Shown: one piece after another, positions 24,714-33,482 of the stretch
Layout: each line of letters starts with the position of its first letter
Numbering within the stretch: position 1 is the first letter of the stretch
NCBI GenBank assembly: GCA_004295085.1
Contig: SHNF01000002.1
Coordinates: 124,001-188,000 of the forward strand
DNA: 64,000 nucleotides
From: Planctomycetota bacterium
Lineage (GTDB): Bacteria > Planctomycetota > UBA1135
Reading direction: 5' to 3'
Program-made: the position numbers and the translations under genes
Notes under the pieces: generated by a model
What the model was told of the DNA's origin: nothing
Database searches by the model: none
The model's input: only the letters and a program-made list of their open reading frames with translations

Positions 24714-25142
24714 ATGTTCTTGTCCACCACCATCCTGACTCTGGCTCCGCTCCTCGGCGCGCAGGAGCCGTCCCCCCCGCCGCCGGCCGCGGAGGCCCAA
24801 CCCCGCCGCGAGCGCATCACTCCGGAAATGCGGCGCGAGCACCTGCAGCGGTTCCTGGCCGAGCGCCCGCAGCTGCGCGAGCACCTCCGGCAACGGGCCC
24901 TGGAGCGCTCGACCCTGCGCCGCGAGCCGCTGCGCCTGGAGCTGCGCCGCCACCACCTGGAGCGCCACCGCCGCGACATCCTGCAGCGCCTGCAGCGGAT
25001 GCCCGCGCTCGAGCGGTCGCGCCAGCAACGCCTGCCGGGGCACTTGTCCCCGCAGCAGGTGGACACGCTGCGCGAGGAAGTGCGCGAGCTCCGCGCCGAG
25101 CTGGACGCCCTGAAGTCCGGCCTGCGCGGGCGCGGGCGCTAG
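24714..25142 (+). CDS. Small secreted Arg/Leu-rich helical protein
   Basis: The start at 24714 is supported by AGGAG 5 nt upstream (24704-24708) and by the signal-like MFLSTTILTLAPLLGAQ. The mature part (about 120 aa) is almost entirely charged helix, with heptad-like Leu and very high Arg/Glu (RREHLQRFLAERPQLREHL). It ends in a coiled coil, LREEVRELRAELDALK. No family is recognised. It resembles periplasmic helical chaperone-like (Spy/CpxP-type) proteins only in general composition. It follows the FAD gene by 72 nt and may be co-transcribed. Confidence 0.65.
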   Translation: MFLSTTILTLAPLLGAQEPSPPPPAAEAQPRRERITPEMRREHLQRFLAERPQLREHLRQRALERSTLRREPLRLELRRHHLERHRRDILQRLQRMPALERSRQQRLPGHLSPQQVDTLREEVRELRAELDALKSGLRGRGR

Positions 25143-25177
25143 CGGCGTCCTTGCCATAGAAGCCGCAGGAGCGAATC

Positions 25178-26485
25178 CTAGGACGGAAAGCAGCGCGCGA
25201 AGGCGCGCAGCAGGCGCACGGGGCCGCGTACGCGGATGCGGCGGCGCAGGAGCGCCGTGAGGATGCCGCGGTCGCGCGCCAGTACCTGGAGCCAGGTGGC
25301 GCTGTCGGCGGTGACGGTGAGATCGGCGCGCCCCTGCAGGCCGCCAGTCACCTCGAGCTTCTGCTCGTGGATGCGGACCGTGGCCTCCTGAGACTCCGCG
25401 CCGGTGAAGCGGAAGTGGTAGGTGGCGGACAGGCCGCGCGCCTGCCCGGACTGGAAGCTGAGCGGCAGCCCGAACAGGAAGCTGCGGATGCTGCGCGGCC
25501 GCAGCCCGTTGTGCACGCGGCGTGGACTCTTGTGCGGGAAGCGCCGTTGCACGTGCGCTTCCGCGTTGGAGCCGGCCACGACGTACACGTTCTCCGCCTT
25601 CTCCTGCAGCGGCCGGACGACGTCCTGGAGGTACTGCTTGCGATCGGCCTGGAACGGCGGCATGACTTCCGTCCCCGCCGGGCACACCGCCATGCAGTAG
25701 GCGGCCTTGTAGTTGGGGCCGAACGCGAGGCTCTGCCACAGCGAGGCGCTCTCGGCGTCGCTGACGCGGCGGCGGTAGCCGCGGGCGCTGCCGCTGCCGG
25801 CCACCGTCTCCACCCAGTCCGTGAAGCCGCCCATGAACTCGCGGTAGTTGTGGGTGTAGCAGGCCGCGAAGTCGAAGGCGCCGTCGGCGCCGATCGCCCC
25901 CACCGGGCAGGCGGCGACGCACAGCTTGCAGGAGACGCAGGGATTGAAGTCCAGCGGCTGCGCCTGCGCGCTGACCTCGGCCCCCACGAGGACCGTGCCG
26001 AGCAGCACGAAGCTGCCGAAGCGCGGGTGGATCAGGTTGCGGTGGATTCCCATGCGGCCCAGGCCCGCGGCCTCGGCCACGAGCTTGTGCGACACGATCC
26101 AGGTGCGCCCCGGGAAGCGCTCCATCTCCATCGGGAAGCCGGCGGACGGGTTGAGGGCGGCGACGCCTTCCTGCTCCAGGCGCCGCACGATCCGGTGGCC
26201 GATCTCGTTGATCGCGTCGGCCGTGCGGTGGAACTCCAGGTTGGCCACCGAGCGCGCCGGGCTGCGGATCGGCTCCCGGTTCGTGCGCAGCACCAGGCTG
26301 ATCAGGCTGCGGGCCGGCGGGAAGACGCTGCGGACGGCTTCGCGCTCGCCGTCCAGCTCCGGACGGTCCAGCGCGACGAAGCCGGCGTCGTCGGCGCCAG
26401 CCTCCAGGCACAAGGCGCGCAGCCAGGCGGCGTCCAGGGTCCGGATGGCGGCGGTGGCGGTAGCGGTGGTAGGAGCAGCGGACAT
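25178..26485 (-). CDS. QueG-like double 4Fe-4S protein with C-terminal SCP2 domain
   Basis: The 435-aa product has an N-terminal QueG/reductive-dehalogenase-like region (20-215). A double 4Fe-4S module follows (CVSCKLCVAACP near 210-221, then CYTHN and AYCMAVCP). A C-terminal SCP2-type lipid-binding domain occupies about 335-425 (YHFRFTGAESQEATVRI, LTVTADSATWLQVLARD). It is therefore a redox protein joined to a hydrophobic-ligand pocket. It is not a normal QueG, whose C-terminus has HEAT repeats. A TTG at 26512 is also in frame, but the ATG at 26485 sits right behind a MarR-type operator. It lies downstream of marR in the same direction. The reaction is unknown. Confidence 0.8.
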   Translation of the reverse strand: MSAAPTTATATAAIRTLDAAWLRALCLEAGADDAGFVALDRPELDGEREAVRSVFPPARSLISLVLRTNREPIRSPARSVANLEFHRTADAINEIGHRIVRRLEQEGVAALNPSAGFPMEMERFPGRTWIVSHKLVAEAAGLGRMGIHRNLIHPRFGSFVLLGTVLVGAEVSAQAQPLDFNPCVSCKLCVAACPVGAIGADGAFDFAACYTHNYREFMGGFTDWVETVAGSGSARGYRRRVSDAESASLWQSLAFGPNYKAAYCMAVCPAGTEVMPPFQADRKQYLQDVVRPLQEKAENVYVVAGSNAEAHVQRRFPHKSPRRVHNGLRPRSIRSFLFGLPLSFQSGQARGLSATYHFRFTGAESQEATVRIHEQKLEVTGGLQGRADLTVTADSATWLQVLARDRGILTALLRRRIRVRGPVRLLRAFARCFPS

Positions 26486-26486
26486 G

Positions 26487-26500
26487 GTTGTATCTACAAC
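26487..26500. promoter_or_regulatory. MarR-type operator upstream of the ferredoxin-SCP2 gene
   Basis: GTTGTATCTACAAC has 6-bp inverted arms GTTGTA/TACAAC and a 2-nt centre. It ends 1 nt before the ATG of the 25178-26485 gene. The same motif lies in front of marR (26997-27010), with one arm base changed. Two matching palindromes at the regulator and at its neighbour strongly suggest binding by the MarR protein. Confidence 0.72.
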
Positions 26501-26537
26501 TTTCAGGGCCAAGAACAGGGCCAGGAAGAAGGAGCGG

Positions 26538-26990
26538 TCACTCCGGGGTAGCGAGGCCGGGGCCGAAGGCCCGGGCCAGGGCGTGCACGCTGCGGACGCC
26601 GTCCGGCCCGATGATGCGGGCCACGCGGCGCTGGGCCTGCTGCCAGGCCGGCAGCACCTCCTCGAGCAGGCGCAGGCCGGCGGCCGTGGCGCGCACCGGG
26701 CGGGCGCGGGCGTCGGCGGCGCCGTGCTCCGCGAGCCAGCCGCGCGCGCGCATGCGCTCGAGGTTGCGGCTGAGCGTGGACTTGTCCACGATCAGGAGGC
26801 GCCCGAGCTCGGTGGGCGAAGCCTGATCGAGGCTGGCGACGGCCACCAGCAGGTTGAGCTGGGCCGCCGAGAGGTCCCAGGGCCGCAAGGCCTGCTCGTA
26901 GATGGCGGTGACGGCGCGGTTGACCAGCCGCAGCCGCACCGCGAGGCAGTCGCGGGCGATGGTGGAGGCGACCCTGGGCGCGGGGGCCAT
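26538..26990 (-). CDS. MarR-family transcriptional regulator
   Basis: A 150-aa winged-helix regulator. The DNA-binding part is visible as LSAAQLNLLVAVASLDQASPTELGRLLIVDKSTLSRNLERM (split over about 45-85), followed by an Arg-rich wing and dimerisation helices. The ATG at 26990 fits the family length; the longer frame to 27056 would read through the operator. Its promoter contains ATTGTAGATACAAC at 26997-27010, so it is likely autoregulated. It also likely controls the downstream ferredoxin-SCP2 gene, whose start carries the same site. The ligand is unknown, but MarR proteins often sense phenolic compounds or oxidants. Confidence 0.88.
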   Translation of the reverse strand: MAPAPRVASTIARDCLAVRLRLVNRAVTAIYEQALRPWDLSAAQLNLLVAVASLDQASPTELGRLLIVDKSTLSRNLERMRARGWLAEHGAADARARPVRATAAGLRLLEEVLPAWQQAQRRVARIIGPDGVRSVHALARAFGPGLATPE

Positions 26991-26996
26991 GACTAG

Positions 26997-27010
26997 ATTG
27001 TAGATACAAC
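26997..27010. promoter_or_regulatory. MarR-type operator upstream of marR
   Basis: ATTGTAGATACAAC, on the opposite strand GTTGTATCTACAAT, matches the 26487-26500 palindrome at 13 of 14 positions. It lies 6 nt before the marR ATG, overlapping any leaderless or short-leader transcription start. Confidence 0.72.
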
Positions 27011-27074
27011 TTTTTTCCTGTCCAGCGGTGCGGACAGCCGGGTGGTCCGCCCCCACCGGCGTGCACCACCCCCC

Positions 27075-27102
27075 TTGCCATGTCCGGCGGACCTGCTAAT
27101 AT
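27075..27102 (+). promoter_or_regulatory. Sigma70-like promoter of the SRPBCC-arsR operon
   Basis: TTGCCA (27075-27080), 16-nt spacer, TAATAT (27097-27102). The predicted start falls near 27109, inside the palindrome that follows. Confidence 0.6.
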
Positions 27103-27119
27103 GCAACCTTGAGGTTGCA
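27102..27119. promoter_or_regulatory. ArsR-type operator overlapping the transcription start
   Basis: TGCAACC and GGTTGCA form perfect 7-bp arms around TTGA. The palindrome overlaps the -10 and start region and ends 1 nt before the ATG of the SRPBCC gene. This is the expected place for the co-encoded ArsR repressor to bind. Confidence 0.7.
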
Positions 27120-27120
27120 C

Positions 27121-27585
27121 ATGAACACGTCCAGCACCGACCGCATCGAGAAGAGGATCGAACTGAAGGCGCCGCCCGCCAGGGTCTGGAGGGCGCTGAC
27201 CGACCACAGGGAGTTCGGCGCATGGTTCCGAGTGAAACTGGAGTCGCCGTTCGTTCCCGGAAAGGCCACCCGGGGCAGGATCACGTACCCGGGATACGAA
27301 CACCTGACCATGGAGGTCGTGGTCCAGAAGATGGAGACCGAGCGGCTGTTCTCCTTCCACTGGCATCCCTATGCCGTGGACCCGCAGGTGGACTACTCGA
27401 AGGAGCCGCCGACCCTGGTCGAATTCAAGCTGCAGAAGACGGCTTCGGGAACCTTGCTCGTCGTCACGGAGTCCGGCTTCGACGCGATTCCGCCGCAGCG
27501 CCGTGATGAGGCGTTCCGGATGAACAGCGGCGGCTGGGATGAGCAGGTGAAGAACATCGAGGCCCATGTCAACCGCAAGCCATGA
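27121..27585 (+). CDS. SRPBCC (AHSA1/START-like) domain protein
   Basis: A 154-aa single-domain protein with the Bet v1/START-type fold. The opening IEKRIELKAPPARVWRALTD is typical of the AHSA1 group, with later WF, FSFHWHPY and GGWDEQVKNIEAHV elements. Members bind hydrophobic ligands in a central cavity. In this arrangement they are nearly always paired with an ArsR regulator, as here; arsR begins inside the last 20 nt. The ATG at 27121 directly follows the palindrome. The ligand is unknown. Confidence 0.9.
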   Translation: MNTSSTDRIEKRIELKAPPARVWRALTDHREFGAWFRVKLESPFVPGKATRGRITYPGYEHLTMEVVVQKMETERLFSFHWHPYAVDPQVDYSKEPPTLVEFKLQKTASGTLLVVTESGFDAIPPQRRDEAFRMNSGGWDEQVKNIEAHVNRKP

Positions 27586-27913
27586 GCGCGCGGCGCGGTC
27601 GCTGCGCGGCAAAGCGCCGCTCTTCGCCGCCCTGGGCGACGCAACGCGGCTGGCGATCCTGACGAAGCTCACCGGCGGCGCGCCGCTGTCCATCACGCGG
27701 CTGACTGCGGGCACCGCTCTCACGCGCCAGGCGGTCACCAAGCACCTGCGGGTGCTTCAGGCGACCGGCCTGGTCCGCAGCGTGCGCCGGGGGCGTGAAA
27801 ACCGGTTCGCGCTGAGGCCGGAGCCGCTGGAGGAGGCGCGGCGTGCCCTCACGCGCATCTCCCGGCAGTGGGATGAAGCGCTGGCGCGGCTGAAGTCCTT
27901 GGTCGAGGAATGA
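27566..27913 (+). CDS. ArsR-family transcriptional repressor
   Basis: A 115-aa winged-helix protein: LFAALGDATRLAILTKL (17-33), recognition helix region LTRQAVTKHLRVLQATGLV and wing VRRGRENRFAL. The metal-binding ELCVCD motif of arsenic-sensing ArsR is absent, as in the SRPBCC-associated subgroup. It overlaps the SRPBCC gene by 20 nt and probably represses the operon through the TGCAACC-N4-GGTTGCA palindrome upstream. Confidence 0.92.
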   Translation: MSTASHERAARSLRGKAPLFAALGDATRLAILTKLTGGAPLSITRLTAGTALTRQAVTKHLRVLQATGLVRSVRRGRENRFALRPEPLEEARRALTRISRQWDEALARLKSLVEE

Positions 27914-27938
27914 GTCGAGTAAGCCTCAGGAGCCCGCG

Positions 27939-29423
27939 CTAGCCCCAGAACAGTACGCGCACGCCCTGCTCGGCCACCTGCAGCAGCGGATCGAAGTGCA
28001 GGAAGGCGATGCTGGCCAGCGCGAGCAGGCCCAGGAGTCCGCTGAGGGCGGGGCTGCGCACGGGCGGGACGTCGCGCGCCGGCTCCGTCAGGAACAGGGC
28101 CTTGGCGATGCGGAAGTAGTAGAAGAGCGAGACCACGGACAGCAGCGCCGTCAGCAGCGCCAGCCAGTGCAGGCCGCCTTCCCAGGCCACCTTGATCAGG
28201 AGCCACTTGCCGGCGAAGCCGGCGGTCGGCGGCAGGCCGGTCAACGAGGCCAGGAAGACGACGGTGGAGACGCCCGCGACCGGGTGCCTGGCGCCGAGGC
28301 CTTGCAGGCTCTGGATGTCCTCGCGCCCGGTCTGGTTGGCGAAGTAGATCACCATGCCGAAGGCGCCCAGGTTCATGAAGTAGTAGACGAACGTGTAGAG
28401 GGTGGCGGCGTTGAAGCCGTCCTCGCTGAGCAGCGCCACGCCCATCAGGATGTAGCCGGCGTGGGCGATGGAGGAATAGGCCAGCAGGCGCTTGAGGTTG
28501 TCCTGGCGCAGGGCCGCCAGGTTGCCGAAGATCATGGTGGCGGCGGAGACCAGCGCCAGGGTGCCGCCGAGGCTGGCGAGGTAAGGGCTGGGCTCCTGGC
28601 CGGGCTGCACCAGCACCGTGGCGTAGGCCGAGGACAGGTAGCGCAGGAAGGCGGCCATGGCCACGCCCTTGCTGCCGACCGCCAGGAAGGTGGCGATCGG
28701 CGTGGTGACGCCCTGGTACACGTCCGGGGCCCACCACTGGAACGGGACCAGCGACAGCTTGAAGCCGAAGCCGACCAGGATCAGGAGCGTCGGCAGCGCG
28801 ATCTGGGCGGTGCGGCCCTCGCGGATGGCCTGCTCGATGGGCACGGCCATCAGGCGCAGGTCCAGCGTGCCGGTCATGCCGTAGAGGAGGCTGGCGCCGA
28901 ACAGCAGGATGCCGGAGGCGAGCGCGCCGTAGACCACGTACTTGAGCGCCGCCTCGGCGCTGGCGCGGCTGCGCTTGTGCATTCCGGCCAGCACGTAGCT
29001 GCTCAGCCCGAGCGTCTCGAGGCCGAGGTAGAGCAGCAGCAGGTGGGTGGTGCCGACCAGGAAATAAGAGCCGAGCACCGCGGTCAGCAGCAGGAAGCAG
29101 GTCTCGCCGCGGCCGTCCTGGAGCGCGCGCCGGTCCTGCAGGTCGAACAGCAGGACGATGACGGTGGCGGAGGTGATGAAGAGCTTGAAGACGGTGGCGA
29201 AGCGGTCCACCGTCACCATGCCGAACACGGTCGCGGGGGCGTAGTCCAGGCGCTGCACCAGCAGCACCGCGGCGACGGCCAGGAAACCGATGGACAGGAC
29301 CGAGGCGTCCCAGGCGCGCCGCCCCTTCACGAAGATCTCCCAGCACAGGACCACGCACAGGCCCAGCGTCACCGCCACTTCGGGCAGCAGGTATTGCAGG
29401 GCTTCGCCGTAGGAGAGCGGCAC
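27939..29423 (-). CDS. nuoN: Complex I subunit N (proton-pumping antiporter-like)
   Basis: A 494-aa polytopic protein of the proton-antiporter family, last gene of the nuo operon. Conserved features include the LETLGLSSYVLAG Glu/helix segment, SAEAALKYVVYGA with the pump Lys, KLSLVPFQWWAPDVYQG and LKRLLAYSSIAHAGY. GTG start at 29423, 1 nt after the nuoM stop. It forms one of the membrane-arm proton channels. Confidence 0.97.
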   Translation of the reverse strand: MPLSYGEALQYLLPEVAVTLGLCVVLCWEIFVKGRRAWDASVLSIGFLAVAAVLLVQRLDYAPATVFGMVTVDRFATVFKLFITSATVIVLLFDLQDRRALQDGRGETCFLLLTAVLGSYFLVGTTHLLLLYLGLETLGLSSYVLAGMHKRSRASAEAALKYVVYGALASGILLFGASLLYGMTGTLDLRLMAVPIEQAIREGRTAQIALPTLLILVGFGFKLSLVPFQWWAPDVYQGVTTPIATFLAVGSKGVAMAAFLRYLSSAYATVLVQPGQEPSPYLASLGGTLALVSAATMIFGNLAALRQDNLKRLLAYSSIAHAGYILMGVALLSEDGFNAATLYTFVYYFMNLGAFGMVIYFANQTGREDIQSLQGLGARHPVAGVSTVVFLASLTGLPPTAGFAGKWLLIKVAWEGGLHWLALLTALLSVVSLFYYFRIAKALFLTEPARDVPPVRSPALSGLLGLLALASIAFLHFDPLLQVAEQGVRVLFWG

Positions 29424-29424
29424 C

Positions 29425-30957
29425 TCAGCCCCCGGTGGCGGTGCGGATGGCGAGCTCCATGTTGGTGCGCCACGACTCGAGCGACGGCGCCATCTTGTTC
29501 AGCACCACGGTGGGCAGGACGCCGACCAGGATGCACCACACGGCGAACACCGACAGGCAGAAGGCCTCGCGCCCGCTGAGGTCGCGGAAGCCGGCGTACT
29601 TCTCCGGCAGCTTGCCCAGGAACACGCGCTGCAGGGCGTAGAGCAGGAACGCGGCCGTCATGATGATGCCGAGCGTGCTGATCAGGACCAGCAGCGGGTA
29701 GCGCTCGTAGGCGCCGAGCAGCGTCGCGGCCTCGGCGATGAAGCCGCTCAGGCCCGGAAGGCCCAGCGCGGCGAAGATGCCGATGGTGCTCAGCCCGAGG
29801 TAGTACGGCATCCTCTGGCCCAGCCCGCCGAAGTCGTTCAGGTCGCGGTGGTGCGCGCGGTCGTAGACCACCCCCACGATCAGGAACAGCATGGCCGAGG
29901 AGGTGCCGTGGGTGAAGAGCTGCAGGTTGGCGCCGTTGAGCCCGTGGCTGGTCATGGCGGCGGCCCCCAGCAGGAAGTAGCCCATGTGGCTGACCGAGGA
30001 ATAGGCGACCACGCGCTTGAAGTCGGTCTGGCCCATGGCCACGTAGGCGCCGTAGACGATGTTGATGGTGCCCAGCACCGCCAGGGTGTCGCGGAAGGTG
30101 TTGAACGCGTCCGGCGCCAGCGGGAAGTTGACCCGCATCATGCCGTAGGCGCCCAGCTTCAGCAGGATCCCGGCCAGGATCACCGAGATCGGCGTCGGCG
30201 CCTCCACGTGCGCGTCGGGCAGCCAGGTGTGGAACGGGAAGACCGGGATCTTGATGGCGAAGCCGATGAACAGGAACCAGAAGATCCAGGTCGTGAACTT
30301 CATCCCGAGGAATGTGCTCGGGTCCTGGGCCCAGCCCGCGGCCAGCTCGCGCAGCGCCAGCAGGTTGAAGCTGGGATCGATGCCGCCGGCGCCGGACTTG
30401 AGGTAGAGCGCCACCAGCGCCACCAGCATCAGCACCGAGCCGGCCAGCGTGAACAGGAAGAACTTGATGGCGGCGTATTCGCGCCGCGGGCCGCCCCAGA
30501 TGCCGATGAGGAAGTACATCGGCAGCAGCATGATCTCCCAGAACACGTAGAACAGGAAGAAGTCCAGCGCCAGGAACACCCCGGTGACGCCGACCTCGAG
30601 CAGCAGCAGCAATGCGAAGTAGCCCTTCACCGACTTGCTGATGTTCCAGGACGAGAACACGGCCACGAAGTGGATCAGGGCCGACAGGAACACCAGCGGC
30701 AGGCTCAGCCCGTCCACGCCCATGTAGTACTGGATGTGGAACGAAGGGATCCAGTCGTGCTGCTCCGTGAACTGCATCCCGGGACTGGCCGGGTCGAAGC
30801 CCCAGAAGTACAGCCACGTGGACAGCGCCAGCACCGCGCCGGTGAACAGCGCGGCGCACCAGCGGATGGCGTGCACCGCCGTGCCGGGCAGAGCCAGGAT
30901 CACCAGCATGCCGAGGGCCGGCAGGAAGGTGATCAGGGTCAGGAGGTACTGCTCCAT
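29425..30957 (-). CDS. nuoM: Complex I subunit M (proton-pumping antiporter-like)
   Basis: A 510-aa subunit with ATG at 30957, although the frame stays open far upstream inside nuoL. It has YYMGVDGLSLPLVFLSALIHF, the conserved Glu in FYVFWEIMLLPMYFLIG, AIKFFLFTLAGS (Lys), IKIPVFPFHTWLPDAHVEAPTP (antiporter signature) and RVVAYSSVSHMGY. It lies between nuoL and nuoN (1-9 nt gaps). Confidence 0.97.
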   Translation of the reverse strand: MEQYLLTLITFLPALGMLVILALPGTAVHAIRWCAALFTGAVLALSTWLYFWGFDPASPGMQFTEQHDWIPSFHIQYYMGVDGLSLPLVFLSALIHFVAVFSSWNISKSVKGYFALLLLLEVGVTGVFLALDFFLFYVFWEIMLLPMYFLIGIWGGPRREYAAIKFFLFTLAGSVLMLVALVALYLKSGAGGIDPSFNLLALRELAAGWAQDPSTFLGMKFTTWIFWFLFIGFAIKIPVFPFHTWLPDAHVEAPTPISVILAGILLKLGAYGMMRVNFPLAPDAFNTFRDTLAVLGTINIVYGAYVAMGQTDFKRVVAYSSVSHMGYFLLGAAAMTSHGLNGANLQLFTHGTSSAMLFLIVGVVYDRAHHRDLNDFGGLGQRMPYYLGLSTIGIFAALGLPGLSGFIAEAATLLGAYERYPLLVLISTLGIIMTAAFLLYALQRVFLGKLPEKYAGFRDLSGREAFCLSVFAVWCILVGVLPTVVLNKMAPSLESWRTNMELAIRTATGG

Positions 30958-30965
30958 GGGGGGGA

Positions 30966-33164
30966 TCAGAACAGGTCGAGGAGCACGATGACCGCGAGCA
31001 CCACGGCGCCCGCGAAGGTGAAGTAGGCGTACTGCTGGATGCGCCCGGTCTGCACGCGCCGCAGTGACTGTCCCGCGGCCGAGGTGGACTCGGCCAACCA
31101 GTTCACGGCGCCGTCCACGACCACGCGGTCGTAGGCGGCGCTGAAACCGGCCACGCGGCTCATCAGGCGGCCGATGCCGTTGGCGATGCCGTCGATGACG
31201 CGGGCGTCGAATGCGGACAGGAACTGCGACCACAGCATGGTCCCGCGGATCACCGTGGCGTGGTACAGCTCGTCGAAGCCGTACTTGTTGTAGACCAGCG
31301 TGTAGAAGCCGCCCAGGGCGCGGGCCACGCGCGCCGGATCGATCAGCCGCCACTGGTAGACCACGTACGACAGCAGGATGCCCAGCCCGGCGGCCAGGAT
31401 GCTGAACAGCATGGCCTGGCTGTGAGCGGCGTGGGCCACAGCGCCGTGCTCTTCGGCGTGCCCGGCGTCGTGCGCCACCGCGCCGCGCGCGCCGACCTGC
31501 GACCAGCCGCCGGCCGCCTCGATGGCCTGCGGATTCCAGTTCTCCAGCTTCGGATCGTGCACCAGCTCCAGGAACCAGGGCTCGCGGCCGCCGCTGAGCG
31601 CGTGCGCCGGATCCGCCGGCCAGAACCTGCCGCCGAAGATGGCCAGCGCGGCCAGCACGATCAGCGGGATGGTCATGCTCGCCGGCGACTCGTGCGCGTG
31701 CTCGGCGTGGTGGCTGCGCGCCTGACCGTGGAAGGTCATGTGGATCAGGCGGAACATGTAGAAGGCCGTGAGGACGGCCGAGAGGATCAGGAAGAAGAAG
31801 GGCAGGGCCCACAGCCACGCGTCGCCCGCCCCCAGCGTCATCTTCTTCTCGAGGGTCGCGGCGATGATGGCGTCCTTGGAATAGAAGCCCGCGAACAGCG
31901 GCACCCCCGCGATCGCCAGCGTGCTGACCAGCATGGTCAGGTACGTGATCTTCATGCGCCGGCGCAGGCCGCCCATGTGGCGCATGTCCTGCTCGTGGTG
32001 GCAGCCGTGGATCACCGAGCCCGAGCCCAGGAACAGGCAGGCCTTGAAGAAGGCGTGGGTGATGACGTGGAACAGGCCGGCTGCCACCCCGCCCACGCCG
32101 ATGGCGCAGATCATGTAGCCGAGCTGGGAGATGGTGCTGTAGGCCAGCACCTTCTTGATGTCGAAGGCGGCCATGCCGATGGTCGCCGCGAACAGCGCGG
32201 TGAAGCCGCCCACGCAGGCCATCACCAGCTGGGCGTCCGGCGAGCACAGCAGGATCACGCGCCCGGCGAGGTAGACGCCGGCCGCCACCATGGTGGCGGC
32301 GTGGATCATGGCCGAGACCGGCGTCGGCCCTTCCATGGCATCCGGCAGCCACACGTGCAGGGGGAACTGCGCCGACTTGCCGACCGAGCCGCCGAACATG
32401 AGCAGGCCGGCCACGGTCAGCCACAGCGGCCAGCTCTGGCCGTTGTCCGTGACCTCGGCCACGCGGCTGTAGAGCTCGTGGAAGCTGAGGGTGCCGAACT
32501 TGGCCCACACCGCGCACATGCCCAGGAACAGGGCCACGTCGCCGATGCGCGTGGTCATGAAGGCCTTCAGGCTGGCCCAGGCCGCGCTCATGCGCGGCTC
32601 CTTCTTGTCCAGGGCCAGGTGCCCGATCAGCAGGTACGAGCACAGGCCCATGATCTCCCAGAAGACGAAGAAGAACAGCAGGTTGTCGCTCAGCACCAGC
32701 GCCAGCATGGCGAAGGTGAACAGCGGCAGGTTGGAGAAGAACACGTTGTAGCGGCTGTCCCCGTGCATGTAACCCACCGAGAACAGGTGCACGAGGAAGG
32801 ACACCAGCGCCACCATGGCCAGCAGGATGGCGGCGAGATTGTCATACAGGATGCCGCCGCTGAAGCCGCCCAGGGCGCCGCCGGGAGCCTGTCCGGAATA
32901 CAGGAAGCGCCAGCCGTAGCCGTCCCGCGCGGTGCTCAGCAGGAAGTCCGGGTCATGCAGCCGGAACACCTGGACACACCAGTAGATCGCGATCGCCGCA
33001 GCCACGGCCATCGCGCCGGTCGGCAGCCAGTCGCCCTGGCGCGGCAGGAAGCGCCCGATGGTGGCCTGCAGCATCCACGCCGCCAGCGGCAGCAGCGGCA
33101 CCGCCAGCAGCCACAAATACGTGGCCGGGCCGAAGGGGGAGCCTTCCGCGGGGGGGATCAGCAT
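30966..33164 (-). CDS. nuoL: Complex I subunit L, with His-rich insert
   Basis: A 732-aa subunit, longer than E. coli NuoL (613 aa). Antiporter signatures are present: FFFVFWEIMGLCSYLLIG, SLKAFMTTRIGD, GKSAQFPLHVWLPDAMEGPTPVSA split by helices, and KKVLAYSTISQLGYM. The C-terminus has the lateral-helix/last-TM region. Two His-rich stretches (HHAEHAHES near 500 and AHDAGHAEEHGAVAHAAHS near 585) lie in loops outside the core and may bind metal or be simple low-complexity. It is expressed in the nuoA-N operon. Confidence 0.97.
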   Translation of the reverse strand: MLIPPAEGSPFGPATYLWLLAVPLLPLAAWMLQATIGRFLPRQGDWLPTGAMAVAAAIAIYWCVQVFRLHDPDFLLSTARDGYGWRFLYSGQAPGGALGGFSGGILYDNLAAILLAMVALVSFLVHLFSVGYMHGDSRYNVFFSNLPLFTFAMLALVLSDNLLFFFVFWEIMGLCSYLLIGHLALDKKEPRMSAAWASLKAFMTTRIGDVALFLGMCAVWAKFGTLSFHELYSRVAEVTDNGQSWPLWLTVAGLLMFGGSVGKSAQFPLHVWLPDAMEGPTPVSAMIHAATMVAAGVYLAGRVILLCSPDAQLVMACVGGFTALFAATIGMAAFDIKKVLAYSTISQLGYMICAIGVGGVAAGLFHVITHAFFKACLFLGSGSVIHGCHHEQDMRHMGGLRRRMKITYLTMLVSTLAIAGVPLFAGFYSKDAIIAATLEKKMTLGAGDAWLWALPFFFLILSAVLTAFYMFRLIHMTFHGQARSHHAEHAHESPASMTIPLIVLAALAIFGGRFWPADPAHALSGGREPWFLELVHDPKLENWNPQAIEAAGGWSQVGARGAVAHDAGHAEEHGAVAHAAHSQAMLFSILAAGLGILLSYVVYQWRLIDPARVARALGGFYTLVYNKYGFDELYHATVIRGTMLWSQFLSAFDARVIDGIANGIGRLMSRVAGFSAAYDRVVVDGAVNWLAESTSAAGQSLRRVQTGRIQQYAYFTFAGAVVLAVIVLLDLF

Positions 33165-33173
33165 CGCAGCGGG

Positions 33174-33482
33174 CTAGTCCTTCATCGTGTCCATTTCATC
33201 GGGGCGGATGGTCTCGAACAGCGAGAAGGCGTTGAGCACGATGGCCAGGGCGATCGCGGCCTCGGCGGCGGCCAGGATGATGACGAAGAGGGCGGTGATC
33301 TGGCCGTCCACGCCCGCCCCGGGGCGGAAGCGGTCGAAGGCCACCAGGTTGAGGTTGGCGGCGTTGAGGATCAGCTCCAGGCCCATGAGCACGTACACCA
33401 GGTTGCGCCGCGACGCCACCATCACCAGCCCCACCAGGAACAGGGCCGCGGCCACCGCGAGGTAAGCGCCCAGCGGGATCAC
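33174..33482 (-). CDS. nuoK: Complex I subunit K
   Basis: A 102-aa three-helix subunit starting at GTG 33482, where it overlaps the nuoJ stop (GTGA). It has VYVLMGLELILNAANLNLVAF with the conserved Glu and FVIILAAAEAAIALAIVLN with the second Glu. Its usual length and position between nuoJ and nuoL confirm it. Confidence 0.97.
   Translation of the reverse strand: MIPLGAYLAVAAALFLVGLVMVASRRNLVYVLMGLELILNAANLNLVAFDRFRPGAGVDGQITALFVIILAAAEAAIALAIVLNAFSLFETIRPDEMDTMKD

Noticed and set aside
22044..26411. 1455-codon minus-strand frame
   Set aside because: Only its 3' part (from 23435) is a gene; upstream it is a shadow of the FAD and ferredoxin-SCP2 genes.
26486..26512. Upstream TTG start (26512) for the ferredoxin-SCP2 gene
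   Set aside because: It would make the palindromic operator part of the coding sequence and has no ribosome site; kept only as an alternative.
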